A DNA stretch of 64,000 nucleotides from Microlunatus soli (GCF_900105385.1 NZ_LT629772.1:4092001-4156000), one strand, 5' to 3'; numbered from the stretch's first letter, positions 16,974-25,568 are shown. Translations and numbers: made by a program. Notes: generated by a model from the letters alone, not told the origin.

Positions 16974-17239
16974 CTTCAGTCCTTGTCCCTTGCTCGTGAG
17001 TTGATTGCTCAGCGGTTGTGGACGCTTTTTCGCATCCTAACGCGCGCTCGCGACACGTCGGCAGGGCGGTCCGTACGCTGAATTGATCTTGATGCAGCCG
17101 AACGACGGCCGGGCGATCGGGGTCGGGGTCGGGGCGATCGTGGTTGAACGATCGTGGTTGAGCCGGGGATGAGAACGTCACGGCCGAATCAGGACAAATG
17201 TCTCGGGCGGTGACCCATCGCGGCAGGTTTGATGGTGAC

Positions 17240-18082
17240 ATGATCACAGAGCACGACCTGGGCCTGCCCGGCGAACACCCGAGCCCGTCACAAGGCGGCC
17301 CGCCGCACACCGACCCGGCGGCCCTCGATCTCCGCGGATTGGTGAAGACCTTCGGCAGCAAACGGGCCGTCGGCGGGCTCGACCTCCGAGTGCCGGCCGG
17401 TCGGCTCTTCGGCCTGGTCGGACCGAACGGCGCCGGCAAGACCACCACGCTCTCGATGGCCACCGGCCTGCTCCGGCCCGACGCCGGCCGGGCCCTGGTG
17501 CTCGGCCACGACGTCTGGAGCGATCCGCCGGCTGCCAAGGCGTTGATGGGCGTGCTGCCCGACGGGCTGCGGCTGTTCGACCGACTGAGCGGTCGGGAAC
17601 TGCTGCGCTACGTCGGTCGGCTGCGCGGGGTGTCGGAGGACGACATCGAGGTCCGGTCGACCGAACTGCTGGCCGCACTCGGGCTGACCGACGATGCCGG
17701 CCAACTCGTCGTCGACTATTCGGCCGGCATGACGAAGAAGATCGGATTGGCCTGTGCGCTGATCCATGCGCCACGGTTGTTGATCTTGGACGAACCGTTC
17801 GAGGCGGTCGACCCGGTTTCCGGCGAAGGGATCCGCGGGATCCTGCGCAACTACGTCCGCAGCGGCGGCACCGTCGTGCTGTCCAGCCACGTGATGGAAC
17901 TGGTGGAGAGCCTGTGCGACAGCCTCGCCGTCGTCGCCGGCGGTCAGGTGTTGGCTGCCGGGACCTTGGACGAGGTCCGCGCCGGATCCTCGCTGCAACA
18001 GCGGTTCCTCGAACTCGTCGGGGGACCGGCCCTGCAGGCCCAACGGACGAGTGGCTCCGAAGCCCTCTCCTGGCTGCGGTGA
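17240..18082 (+). CDS. ABC transporter ATP-binding protein
   Basis: 280-residue export-type ATPase. Walker A GPNGAGKTTT (61-70), signature YSAGMTKK, Walker B LLILDEPFE, switch LSSHVMEL. The DEPFEAVDP box is typical of drug or antimicrobial-peptide ABC exporters. ATG 17240 (MITEHDLG) is chosen; an upstream ATG at 17198 has AGGAC only 2 nt before it. A Pro/His-rich N-terminal extension of about 28 residues precedes the fold. The permease gene starts 4 nt after its stop. Confidence 0.9.
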   Translation: MITEHDLGLPGEHPSPSQGGPPHTDPAALDLRGLVKTFGSKRAVGGLDLRVPAGRLFGLVGPNGAGKTTTLSMATGLLRPDAGRALVLGHDVWSDPPAAKALMGVLPDGLRLFDRLSGRELLRYVGRLRGVSEDDIEVRSTELLAALGLTDDAGQLVVDYSAGMTKKIGLACALIHAPRLLILDEPFEAVDPVSGEGIRGILRNYVRSGGTVVLSSHVMELVESLCDSLAVVAGGQVLAAGTLDEVRAGSSLQQRFLELVGGPALQAQRTSGSEALSWLR

Positions 18083-18086
18083 CGTC

Positions 18087-19679
18087 ATGATCACCGTGAT
18101 CGTGAAACTGAAGCTGACCCTGCTCCGCAACGGCCTGCGGCGCAGCACCTGGCGAACCGTCGCGTTGATCATCGGGATGGCGTACGGCCTGATCCTGGTG
18201 GTCGGCGCGTGGATCGGACTGGTCGCGCTGAGGTCCGCTCCGGGCTGGCTGACCGCAGATCTGACGACGGTCGGCTTCGCGCTGCTGACCGTCGGCTGGC
18301 TGATGATGTCACTGCTGGTCTTCGGCTCGGACGAGACCGTCGACCCGGCCCGCTTCGCGCTGCTGCCGGTCCCGGCGAAGCGACTGCAGCCGGGTCTGCT
18401 GCTGGCCGGTCTGCTCGGCACGCCGGGGATCGCGACCACCCTGATCGCGCTTGGCACGGTGGCGGCCTGGGCCCGGGGTCCGTTGATGATCATGGCGGCG
18501 GTGATCACCGTACCGATCGGTGTCGCGACCTGTTTCCTGATCGCGCGGACGGCCACCGCGGCCTTCTCTCAAGCGCTGTCCTCCCGCCGATTCCGTGACT
18601 TCGCGGCCGTTGCGATGGCGCTGTTCGGCGCGACGATCGGGTTGGCGATCAACGCGATCACCCGGGCCACCAGCGACTTCAGCCTCGCCGCACTCCGGTC
18701 GTTGTTGGAGCGGGTCTCGACGGCACTGGGCTGGACGCCGTTCGGCTGGGCCTGGTCGATCCCGGGCGAACTCGCCCGCGGTGCCGTGCTGGTCGCGGTG
18801 ATCAAACTGGTGCTCGCGATCGCGTTGCTGGCTGCTCTGTGGCTCGGCTGGCGCTACTTCCTGACCAGGAGCCTGACCTCGCCGTTGGAGAGCGGCGGCG
18901 GCAGCCGGCGGGTCGCGGCGGGCAGCGGCATCGATCGACTGTTGCCGGCGAACGCCGCCGGAGCGATCGCCGGCCGCAGCCTGCGCTACTGGCGGCGGGA
19001 CCCACGCTATCTGGCGCAGATCAGCGGCATCTGCATCGCGCCGTTGATCATCATCGTCACGCAGCTGATCAGCCAGGACGGTGGCAACAAGCCCCTGATC
19101 GCGTTCGCTCCGGTGCTGATCTCGCTGCTGTTGGGCAGTGTGGTGACCACCGACATCTCCTACGACGGCAGCGCGCTGTGGACCCACATCAGCACCGGCG
19201 TCCGCGGCGCCGCCGACCGGTCCGGGCGGGCGATCGCATCGGCGGTGGTGCTGGGTCCGATCGTGGTGATCATGACCGTCGCGGCATCGATCTTCAGCGG
19301 CACGCCACAGCTGCTGCCGCAGGTGTTGGCCCTGGTCATCGGCCTCGGACTGATCGGCCTCGGGGTCGGCTGCTGGGCCGGATCGGTCTGGCAGGTGCCG
19401 GTGCCGCCACCCGGCGCCAACCCGTTTCAGCGTGGCAACAGCGGCGGCTTCGCCAATCTCGCCTCGACCGGTGCCAGCATCGGCCTGACTGCGGCCATCG
19501 GGCTGCCGACGATCGGCTTGGTGATCGCCTCCTACTGGATCGGCTGGCTGGGCTATCTCGCCATCGGAATCGGATTGATCAGCGGTCTGATCGCGCTCCG
19601 GGTCGGTATCGCCCGCGGCGGCGCGCGACTGGACCGTACCTGGCCCGAGGTGCTGGCCCGAGTCAGCGCGCAGGGTTGA
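18087..19679 (+). CDS. ABC transporter permease, polytopic
   Basis: 530-residue membrane protein with about 12 hydrophobic segments and two internal Arg-rich cytoplasmic stretches. It is the membrane partner of the ATPase 4 nt upstream. There are no conserved catalytic motifs and the substrate is unknown. The final codons overlap the beginning of a duplicated gene fragment at 19675: the stop codon TGA lies inside the segment homologous to the end of the next gene. The native C-terminus may therefore have been altered by the recombination that left the fragment. Confidence 0.85.
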   Translation: MITVIVKLKLTLLRNGLRRSTWRTVALIIGMAYGLILVVGAWIGLVALRSAPGWLTADLTTVGFALLTVGWLMMSLLVFGSDETVDPARFALLPVPAKRLQPGLLLAGLLGTPGIATTLIALGTVAAWARGPLMIMAAVITVPIGVATCFLIARTATAAFSQALSSRRFRDFAAVAMALFGATIGLAINAITRATSDFSLAALRSLLERVSTALGWTPFGWAWSIPGELARGAVLVAVIKLVLAIALLAALWLGWRYFLTRSLTSPLESGGGSRRVAAGSGIDRLLPANAAGAIAGRSLRYWRRDPRYLAQISGICIAPLIIIVTQLISQDGGNKPLIAFAPVLISLLLGSVVTTDISYDGSALWTHISTGVRGAADRSGRAIASAVVLGPIVVIMTVAASIFSGTPQLLPQVLALVIGLGLIGLGVGCWAGSVWQVPVPPPGANPFQRGNSGGFANLASTGASIGLTAAIGLPTIGLVIASYWIGWLGYLAIGIGLISGLIALRVGIARGGARLDRTWPEVLARVSAQG

Positions 19680-19758
19680 TCGGCGGCAGTGACGCCGACC
19701 GGGCCGACGATGGTCCGGCTGATGATCACCGCGAGGCGGAGAGCAAGGTTCGCTGCTG
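19675..19758 (+). pseudogene. Fossil of the 3' end of an RTX-like gene
   Basis: 84 bp colinear, without gaps, with 21199-21282, the last codons of the intact RTX-like gene downstream. About nine mismatches give close to 90% identity. The shared peptide is IGGSD.DRAD.GPADD...EAESKVRC. The intact gene's stop TGA is TGG here. It is the scar of a tandem duplication followed by deletion of the rest of one copy. No open frame or promoter belongs to it. Confidence 0.85.
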
Positions 19759-19898
19759 GCCCGTGACCGCCCACGTCCGGCGAGCTCGTCCGGTGACGGG
19801 GTGATCGGGATGAACGGGTGCAGGTTTCGACCCTGATCAAAGGCCGCTCCGTGGCGATCTCGCGTGTCTTATGCTGACGCGCAAACGCGAAGGGGAGC

Positions 19899-21284
19899 AT
19901 GATGCGTCGTCGGCCCGGATCCAGTGTCGGATCGGCCTTGGTAGTCGGCTTGTTGATCACCGTGCCGTACACGGCGATCACGATCGCCCCCGCCCAGGCC
20001 GCCGCAACCTGCAACGGCCAGACCGTGACCCAGACGGTGACCCGGGACGCGGGATCGACCGGCACCGACTACGGCACCGACGGAGATGACGTCGTCCTGC
20101 TGAACGGTACGGGGGAGCACGACTACGACGCCAAGGGCGGCGACGACACCATCTGTGCCGACGTCCAGGACTACAGCTGGATCCGCGGCGGCGACGGCGA
20201 CGACTGGATCTCGGCCCGGAACGCCGGTTCGATCGTCAACATGCTCGGCGAAGCCGGCGACGACGTCCTGAAGGGTTCCGACAGCCAGCTGCACGGACTC
20301 GGCGACTACCTGGTCGGCGGCGCAGGATCGGATCGGATCACCGGGGGCGACGGCCCGGACCGGATCCACGGCACCATCTCCGACACCAGCGACAAGGTCT
20401 GGGCCGGACCCGGCGATGACACCGTCCATGTCCCGATCGCCGCGGCGGCCGACTTCGACCTGAACGGCGAATCGGGTCACGACACGCTCGACCTCCGGGC
20501 CGTCGACGGCGCGACACCACGACTGGACCTGACGTCGAAGACCATCACCGACGGCAGCGGTTCCTTCTCCGGATTCCAGCACTACGAGGTGTCCGGACGA
20601 TTGGACGTCGACGGCAGTGAGAAGCCCGATCACCTGACCTTGGTGTGTACCGAGGAGCCGAGCACGATCAACGGCAACGGCGGAGACGACCGGATCGACG
20701 TGCTGAAGTACGGCGAGGGCGGCGATCCGACGCTCGACGACCAGTGCGGCGGCCATGTGATCAACGCCGGCAACGGCGACGATCTGGTCCGACTGCTGGC
20801 GGCAGCCAGCGACGTCAAGGTCACACTCGGGCCGGGAGCCGACACCGCAACCATCTACTCAGGGCGGAGGACCACCGTCGCCGGCGGCGCCGGCGACGAC
20901 CTGTTCAAGGTGCGGAGCAAGATCGACGGCGTCCCGGAGGCCGAACGGGCGGTGCCCATCGACACCACCCTGACCGGCGGTGCGGATGACGACACGCTGA
21001 GTTGGGATTGTGAGTCGCGGGCGAATGTGGCCGATCGGCGTTTGGCGTGCGTAGGCAACCCGGCCAAGGCGGGCTTCGGTGGGATGCAGATCTATCGGGC
21101 GAGTCGGCACGACGATGTGTTCCGCGGCGGGGAGAATCGCGACACCTTCTACGGTGGTGCCGGTGACGACATCATGTACGGCGAGCGGGGGCGGGATCGG
21201 TTGATCGGCGGCAGCGATACCGATCGGGCCGACGGTGGTCCGGCTGATGATTACTGTGAGGCGGAGAGCAAGGTCCGCTGCTGA
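19899..21284 (+). CDS. Secreted RTX-like calcium-binding repeat protein
   Basis: 461-residue exported protein: signal peptide (residues 1 to about 31, hydrophobic core ALVVGLLITVPYTAITIAPAQA). The mature region is rich in Asp/Gly nonapeptides such as GGDGDDWI, GGAGSDRI, GGAGDDLF and GGAGDDIMYG, which in hemolysin-type (RTX) proteins bind Ca2+ in a parallel beta-roll. Several Cys, including a C-terminal pair (DYCEAESKVRC), suggest disulfides, which are unusual for classic RTX proteins. No protease or lipase domain is visible, and export is by a standard signal rather than type I secretion. SD AGGGGAG lies before two successive ATGs (19899, 19902); the second is better spaced. Confidence 0.85.
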   Translation: MMRRRPGSSVGSALVVGLLITVPYTAITIAPAQAAATCNGQTVTQTVTRDAGSTGTDYGTDGDDVVLLNGTGEHDYDAKGGDDTICADVQDYSWIRGGDGDDWISARNAGSIVNMLGEAGDDVLKGSDSQLHGLGDYLVGGAGSDRITGGDGPDRIHGTISDTSDKVWAGPGDDTVHVPIAAAADFDLNGESGHDTLDLRAVDGATPRLDLTSKTITDGSGSFSGFQHYEVSGRLDVDGSEKPDHLTLVCTEEPSTINGNGGDDRIDVLKYGEGGDPTLDDQCGGHVINAGNGDDLVRLLAAASDVKVTLGPGADTATIYSGRRTTVAGGAGDDLFKVRSKIDGVPEAERAVPIDTTLTGGADDDTLSWDCESRANVADRRLACVGNPAKAGFGGMQIYRASRHDDVFRGGENRDTFYGGAGDDIMYGERGRDRLIGGSDTDRADGGPADDYCEAESKVRC

Positions 21285-21322
21285 CCGCTGGGCGACCACG
21301 GCAACTGCGCACCACGCGGCAA

Positions 21323-21357
21323 AATCTGGGCCCCGGTTCCGAACCGGGGCCCAGATT
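21323..21357. terminator. Strong bidirectional hairpin terminator
   Basis: Perfect 17-bp arms AATCTGGGCCCCGGTTC and its complement around a single C, in practice a 14-bp stem with loop TTCCGAA. It lies 39 nt after the RTX-like stop and before the convergent LuxR gene. A short T-rich run (ATTCTT) follows. Confidence 0.8.
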
Positions 21358-21440
21358 CTTGCGGTGACGGTACGTCACGTGCAATCGAGCCGCCGTGAGT
21401 CGGCGACTGTCACCCCCAACTCTGCACCGTCCGGAGCGGA

Positions 21441-21466
21441 TCGAATACACCCCTCAGGGTGGATTC
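21441..21466. promoter_or_regulatory. Palindromic site A (ACACCCCTCAGGGTGGATTC)
   Basis: Near-palindrome CACCC..GGGTG within TCGAATACACCCCTCAGGG, 17 nt past the LuxR gene stop. A close copy occurs at 22814-22839. The recurrence within one stress-gene group suggests a protein-binding site or short terminator; the function is unknown. Confidence 0.4.
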
Positions 21467-21482
21467 GGTTCGATCGACGTCG

Positions 21483-22130
21483 TCATCCGACATCCGGCTG
21501 CACGACCCGGACATGATCAGGTTCGAACCCGTGGCGAACACCCCAGCGAACGGCGTTGGCCCGATTGCTGACGTCGATCCGCCGGTAGCAACTCCGGATA
21601 TAGCTCTTGATCGAATTCGGTGACAGACCCGTCACATCGGCGATCTCGGCATTGCTCAGGCCGCGGGTGATCAGGGCGAGCATCTCGGCCTCCCGTTCGG
21701 TAAGACCTTCCTCTCGCCCCGGCCAGTCGGCGCTTCCGGCGGTCCTCCCGCCGACAGGTGTCGCGTCGACGACGACGGTACGGCCGTGGTGGATCTGGAT
21801 CAGTGAATCGACCAACTGAGCGGCCGGCAGCCGCTTGGACAGATAGCCGCTCGCACCCCGCCGGATCGCGTCCTTGGCCCGGATCGGACCGAAGTTCCAC
21901 ACGTAGACAGCGACTCGACGAACTGCTGGATTGGCCAGCAGGTCATTGATCTGACGGTGCCCGGCGATGTCGCCGAACGTGTCGTAGAGGACGATGTCGA
22001 CCGGGGTCGAGACCTCCCGGTTGGCGTCCAGCTCGACGATATCGATCTTGGACGTGTAGTTGCGCAGCATGTTTGCCAGTCCACGAACAATGACCTCATA
22101 GTCGTTGACCAGGGCGACCTTGATCGTCAT
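21483..22130 (-). CDS. LuxR/NarL-family response regulator
   Basis: 215 residues. A receiver-like domain (1 to about 120) carries the acidic pair N9-D10 (first position Asn rather than Asp), candidate phosphoacceptor Asp50 in LYDTFGD and conserved Lys99 in GYLSKR. The GerE/LuxR helix-turn-helix (about 145-205) has LTEREAEMLALITRGLSNAEIADVTG followed by a recognition helix. No cognate histidine kinase is adjacent. A -10-like TACTGT ends 6 nt before the ATG, so the mRNA is probably leaderless. CsbD and GlsB genes upstream point to an osmotic or envelope-stress role. Confidence 0.9.
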   Translation of the reverse strand: MTIKVALVNDYEVIVRGLANMLRNYTSKIDIVELDANREVSTPVDIVLYDTFGDIAGHRQINDLLANPAVRRVAVYVWNFGPIRAKDAIRRGASGYLSKRLPAAQLVDSLIQIHHGRTVVVDATPVGGRTAGSADWPGREEGLTEREAEMLALITRGLSNAEIADVTGLSPNSIKSYIRSCYRRIDVSNRANAVRWGVRHGFEPDHVRVVQPDVG

Positions 22131-22146
22131 GGCAGAACAGTAATCG

Positions 22147-22350
22147 TCAGTGAGCTTCTCGGTGGTCGTTCTCGAGGTCGTCGATCCGATCCTTGGCCTC
22201 GCCCTTGGCCTGCTGCGCCTTGCCCTTGACCTGATCCTGCAGACCGTCTGCCTGCAGGTCCCGGTTGTCGGTCTTGGAACCGAGGTTCTCCTTGACCTGA
22301 CCGATCTTCTCGGCGGCAGCTCCCTTGGCCTTGTCCATTGCTCCAGCCAT
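22147..22350 (-). CDS. CsbD family stress protein
   Basis: 67-residue, highly charged, Lys/Gln/Asp-rich protein of the CsbD-like family (KAKGAAAEKIGQVKENLGSK, then a second KGKAQQAKGEAKDR helix). It is predicted to be mostly helical and soluble. Relatives are general-stress proteins under sigma-B-type control in Bacillus; the molecular role is unclear. A strong SD GGGAGGAA precedes the ATG. It lies 62 nt downstream of the GlsB-family gene. Confidence 0.88.
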   Translation of the reverse strand: MAGAMDKAKGAAAEKIGQVKENLGSKTDNRDLQADGLQDQVKGKAQQAKGEAKDRIDDLENDHREAH

Positions 22351-22412
22351 GAATTCCTCCCGTGCGGTTGTGTTCTCTTGACCGTGCCGGGGTGTCCCGG
22401 GCGGTCAGGTTG

Positions 22413-22688
22413 CTATTCGGCCGCGCTCCGTCGCCGGATCACGCCGTAGATCAGCAGTACGACGATCGACCCGACGACGGCCGTCAGCAGAGACCAGATC
22501 CAGTTGCCACTCAGCGCGAAGCTCAGCTTCCCGTGGATGATCAGATTGCCGAGGAAGCCGCCAACCAGGGCGCCGATGATGCCGAGGATGATCGTGGCGA
22601 TGATGCCGCCGCCCTGCCGTCCGGGGAGGACCAGCTTGGCGATCGCCCCGGCGATCAGCCCGAGCACGATGTAGAAGACGATGGTCAC
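22413..22688 (-). CDS. GlsB/YeaQ/YmgE family membrane protein
   Basis: 91-residue protein with three hydrophobic segments. The family hallmark is FYIVLGLIAGAIAKLVLPG, then GGIIATIILGIIGALVGGFLG and a C-terminal helix ending in an Arg cluster. These are the so-called transglycosylase-associated proteins linked to stress; enzymatic activity is not established. The GTG at 22688 matches the usual family start (MTIV...); a GTG three codons earlier (22697) is also open. Confidence 0.87.
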   Translation of the reverse strand: MTIVFYIVLGLIAGAIAKLVLPGRQGGGIIATIILGIIGALVGGFLGNLIIHGKLSFALSGNWIWSLLTAVVGSIVVLLIYGVIRRRSAAE

Positions 22689-22813
22689 AGCGCACACCGT
22701 CCGGTCTGCGCAGGTGCCGTTGGGTGCGGAGTCGGCTCGTGGTGACCCCTGGAGCCGTTGTCAGTGGTGTAGCAACTGTTCACACAGGCAGTTGTAGTTG
22801 CTTCCGGTGTGCG

Positions 22814-22839
22814 TCGATACACCCCTAGGGGTGGGATTC
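22814..22839. promoter_or_regulatory. Palindromic site B (ACACCCCTAGGGGTG)
   Basis: Perfect palindrome CACCCCTAGGGGTG inside a 26-bp block closely matching site A at 21441-21466, including flanking TCG-ATAC and GGATTC. It touches the stop codon of the methyltransferase gene and lies about 125 bp upstream of the GlsB-family start, where it could act as an operator. Confidence 0.45.
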
Positions 22840-23446
22840 AGTGACGATCCGACCGGTGCGCGACGAGAACCCGGAAACCCTTGGCGCTGGCGACCCGTTC
22901 GCACGGGTAGCCCTGCTCGGTGAGCCAGGTCTGGAGCGAATCGGCGCCGAGATTCTTGCCGACCACCATCCGCATCACACCGTCCGGGACCAGCCGGGGG
23001 AGCCATTCCATCAGTAGCTCGTGCAGCGCCTGCTTGCCGATCCGGATCGGCGGATTGGACCAGATCTCGTCGTAGCGCGCATCGGGATCGGCTGCCTCGG
23101 GACGGAGGGGGACGACCCGGTCGGCGACACCGGCTGCGGCCGCATTCTCCTGGCACAGCGTCAAGGCGGCGTCGTTGACGTCGACCGCGTCGACCGTCGC
23201 CCGAGGGCAGTGGTCGGCCAAGGCGATGGCGATCGGACCGTAGCCGCAGCCGACGTCGGCCAGCCGGCTCGCATCGGTCGGCGGGTCGCAGGACCGCAAC
23301 AGGACGGCGGTGGCAATGTCCAACCCATGGCGGGCGAAGACGCCGCTGGCGGTGATCAACGCGTAGTCGGTACCCCAGATCGTCGCCTCGGTGGTCTGCC
23401 GGTTCTTGCCGGCGCCAGGGGAATTGGTGAAGTAATGGTCGGCCAT
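22838..23446 (-). CDS. Class I SAM-dependent methyltransferase (RsmC-like)
   Basis: 202-residue Rossmann methyltransferase. Motif I DVGCGYGPIAIAL binds SAM, DAVDVNDAAL follows, and the catalytic SNPPI motif marks enzymes methylating an exocyclic amino group of a base in nucleic acid. RsmC relatives make m2G in 16S rRNA; this short form lacks the duplicated N-terminal half of E. coli RsmC. ATG 23446 follows the truA stop by 2 nt (TGATCATG); an upstream in-frame TTG (23452) is less likely. It is the last gene of the tRNA-modification operon. Confidence 0.88.
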   Translation of the reverse strand: MADHYFTNSPGAGKNRQTTEATIWGTDYALITASGVFARHGLDIATAVLLRSCDPPTDASRLADVGCGYGPIAIALADHCPRATVDAVDVNDAALTLCQENAAAAGVADRVVPLRPEAADPDARYDEIWSNPPIRIGKQALHELLMEWLPRLVPDGVMRMVVGKNLGADSLQTWLTEQGYPCERVASAKGFRVLVAHRSDRH

Positions 23447-23448
23447 GA

Positions 23449-24342
23449 TCAACTCGCCTGTTCCGGGTCGGGGTCGGGACCAGGTGCTGCAAGGTCGGCC
23501 GAGCTGCGCCGGTTGCGGGACCGCGTGGCCCGCTCGGCCAGCTCCTCGTCCGGCGGATAGCCGACCTCTTCCAGGGTGAGTCCCGCGGCGGCCATCACCG
23601 GCACGCTGCTGTCCCGCACCGCAGCGGACTGGATCTCGGCGATCCAGGGGGTCGACCGCGCGCCCTCGCCGACGCGGACCAGGGCACCGATCAGGGACCG
23701 CACCATCGAATGACAGAACGCGTCCGCGACAACGGTGAACTCGATCGTGCCCGCCTGTGGACCATGATCAACACGGGTGCCGGCGAGCTTCAGCAGAGTG
23801 CGGATGGTGCTCGCGCCGTCCCGGCGCTTGCAGAAGGCGGCGAAGTCACGCAGCCCGAGCAGCTGTCGGGCGGCTTCGTTCATCGCTGCCAGATCCAGCT
23901 CCCGGGGCCATCGGGCGATCTGGTCGCGGAGCAACGGATCGGGCGGTACCACGCCGTCGCCGATCCGGTAGCAGTAGCGCCGCCAACTCGCGGAGAAGCG
24001 GGCATCGAAGCCGGCCGGAGCGCGGCCGACCCGGCGGACCACGAGATCGTCGGGCAGCACTCGGGCCAGCCGACGCAGCAGGCGGCTGCCGTCATCGGTG
24101 ATCAGCCCGGGAGCAAGATCAAGATGACAGACCTGGCCGCGCGCGTGCACACCGGCATCCGTCCGCCCGGCACAGGTCAACGCAACCGGTGAATCGGTGC
24201 GCAGCAGCCGCGGCAGCCAGAGCTCCAGTTCCCCTTGGACGGTTCGCAATCCGGGCTGCGCGGCCCAGCCGGAGAAGTCGGTCCCGCGGTAGCTGACGTC
24301 GAGCCGCCAGCGGATCGGGTCGGTGGTCGTACCGCTAGTCAT
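23449..24342 (-). CDS. truA: tRNA pseudouridine(38-40) synthase
   Basis: 297-residue TruA isomerising uridines 38-40 of the anticodon stem-loop. The catalytic Asp62 lies in AGRTDAGVHARGQV. The N-terminal RWRLDVSYRGTDFSGWAAQ and C-terminal CHSMVRSLIGALVRVG segments are both typical. An approximately 30-residue polar tail (RNRRSSADLAAPGPDPDPEQ) extends past the domain. ATG overlaps the trmB stop by 4 bp. Confidence 0.96.
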   Translation of the reverse strand: MTSGTTTDPIRWRLDVSYRGTDFSGWAAQPGLRTVQGELELWLPRLLRTDSPVALTCAGRTDAGVHARGQVCHLDLAPGLITDDGSRLLRRLARVLPDDLVVRRVGRAPAGFDARFSASWRRYCYRIGDGVVPPDPLLRDQIARWPRELDLAAMNEAARQLLGLRDFAAFCKRRDGASTIRTLLKLAGTRVDHGPQAGTIEFTVVADAFCHSMVRSLIGALVRVGEGARSTPWIAEIQSAAVRDSSVPVMAAAGLTLEEVGYPPDEELAERATRSRNRRSSADLAAPGPDPDPEQAS

Positions 24343-25130
24343 CGGCGCCGATAGGCCAGGTCGAAGATCTCTCGGCCGGCGTCGATACCGCGTTGTTCGA
24401 ATTTGGTCACCGGACGGGCATCCCAGCGGGGGGCGAAGTCGCCGGGATACAACGACTCGAAGGCGTCATGATCATCAAGGACGGCCCTCATCTGATGGGC
24501 GTAGTCGGCCCAGTCGGTGGCCAGCCGCCAGACGCCGCCGGGCCGTAGCCGGGAGGCGACCAGATCGGCGAAATCGTGGTTCAGCAGCCGTCGCTTGCGG
24601 TGCTTGCTCTTGTGCCACGGGTCGGGGAAGAACATCCACAGCTCCGCGACACCGGCCTCGGGTGCGAGCAGTTGCAGACCTTCGACGGCGTTGGCCTGGA
24701 TCACCCGGACGTTGCCGACCTGCTGCTTGTCCAGCTTGGCCAGGATTCTCGCGACCGCCGGACGATAGACCTCGAACGCCAACACGTTCGCTTCCGGCCG
24801 GGCCTTGGCCATCGGGGCCAGCGACTCGCCCATGCCGGGACCGATCTCGATGATCAGGTCGGCGTCGCGGCCGTACTCGGTTTTCAGGTCGATGCCATGG
24901 TCGGGCCGGATCGAGGTCTTCGCTTCGTCTCGCGGCACCTCGATCAGCCACCGGCCGGCGAACCGGTCCCACAGCTTCTGTTGTTGCGGCGTCAGCCGCG
25001 GGCTGCGGCTGACGAAGGAGACCACGCCCCGTCGGGACCGGCCCTCGACCAGGCTCAGCGCGGTCGGACGGTCGGTCGGTCCCGGTGTGTGGTCCGGCGA
25101 CGGGTCGGTGTCGGGAGTTGATTCGGTCAC
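24339..25130 (-). CDS. trmB: tRNA (guanine-N7)-methyltransferase
   Basis: 263-residue SAM-dependent enzyme producing m7G46 in tRNA. SAM site EIGPGMGESL; catalytic/tRNA-binding signature FFPDPWHKSKHRKRRL; C-terminal TKFEQRG. GTG 25130 overlaps the stop of the upstream gene as GTGA. The N-terminus has a disordered, Pro/Thr/Asp-rich extension of about 45 residues. Part of it (TALSLVEGRSRRG, bases 25042-25060) resembles a degenerate REP repeat translated in frame. Confidence 0.95.
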   Translation of the reverse strand: MTESTPDTDPSPDHTPGPTDRPTALSLVEGRSRRGVVSFVSRSPRLTPQQQKLWDRFAGRWLIEVPRDEAKTSIRPDHGIDLKTEYGRDADLIIEIGPGMGESLAPMAKARPEANVLAFEVYRPAVARILAKLDKQQVGNVRVIQANAVEGLQLLAPEAGVAELWMFFPDPWHKSKHRKRRLLNHDFADLVASRLRPGGVWRLATDWADYAHQMRAVLDDHDAFESLYPGDFAPRWDARPVTKFEQRGIDAGREIFDLAYRRR

Positions 25131-25492
25131 TGCTGCTTCCGCTTCTCGTACAGGTGGATCCCAAATCCCAGCACAATCACCACCGCGAGGAAAACCGCGG
25201 CACCGGCGAGGTAGCTGTCGGTGAGCCAGACCACGACGGCACCGGGAACGGCACCGCACAGCGAGACGATCCACAACCGGGCGGTCTGTGCAGGGGTCCG
25301 CTGCGGCATCTCGCGTCGGCCGGGTTGATTACGGCCCGGGTAACGCCCCTTCGGTGCGGTAGCCGGCGGCCGCTGACCGGGCTGGGCGGGCTGCCGGTTG
25401 CGCCCGGACTGCCGGTTGTGCGCAGGCTGCCGGTTGTGCGCAGGCTGCCGGTTCTGCGTCGGTCCGGAGGGCCGCCGATTGTTCTTCGCCAC
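25127..25492 (-). CDS. Small membrane protein with NRQPAH repeats
   Basis: 121 residues, not recognised. The N-terminal half is polar with tandem hexapeptides NRQPAH/NRQSGR (residues about 14-37). The C-terminal half has two membrane spans (about 73-90 and 95-112) and ends in a basic KRKQQ tail. The repeat is an 18-bp tandem in DNA at about 25387-25460. GTG 25492 has TAGGTT ending 6 nt upstream, so it is probably leaderless. It is the first gene of the operon leading into trmB-truA-methyltransferase, overlapping trmB by 4 bp. Confidence 0.75.
   Translation of the reverse strand: MAKNNRRPSGPTQNRQPAHNRQPAHNRQSGRNRQPAQPGQRPPATAPKGRYPGRNQPGRREMPQRTPAQTARLWIVSLCGAVPGAVVVWLTDSYLAGAAVFLAVVIVLGFGIHLYEKRKQQ
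25387..25460. repeat. 18-bp tandem repeat encoding NRQPAH units
   Basis: About four copies of an 18-bp unit around TGCCGGTTGTGCGCAGGC, two of them nearly identical. Copy changes would keep the reading frame and only lengthen or shorten the polar N-terminal region of the overlapping membrane protein. Confidence 0.7.
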
Positions 25493-25568
25493 CCCTCGAA
25501 CCTACCGTCTACCGGCGAAACGGCCGTTGCGATGCTCCCGCCGACGATAGAGGCTTACGCTGAGCCCC

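Noticed and set aside
16974-17239. RNA gene between superoxide dismutase and ABC genes
   Set aside because: No cloverleaf or other known RNA fold could be seen; treated as promoter region.
25387-25460. CRISPR-like array
   Set aside because: Contiguous 18-bp coding repeats without spacers.
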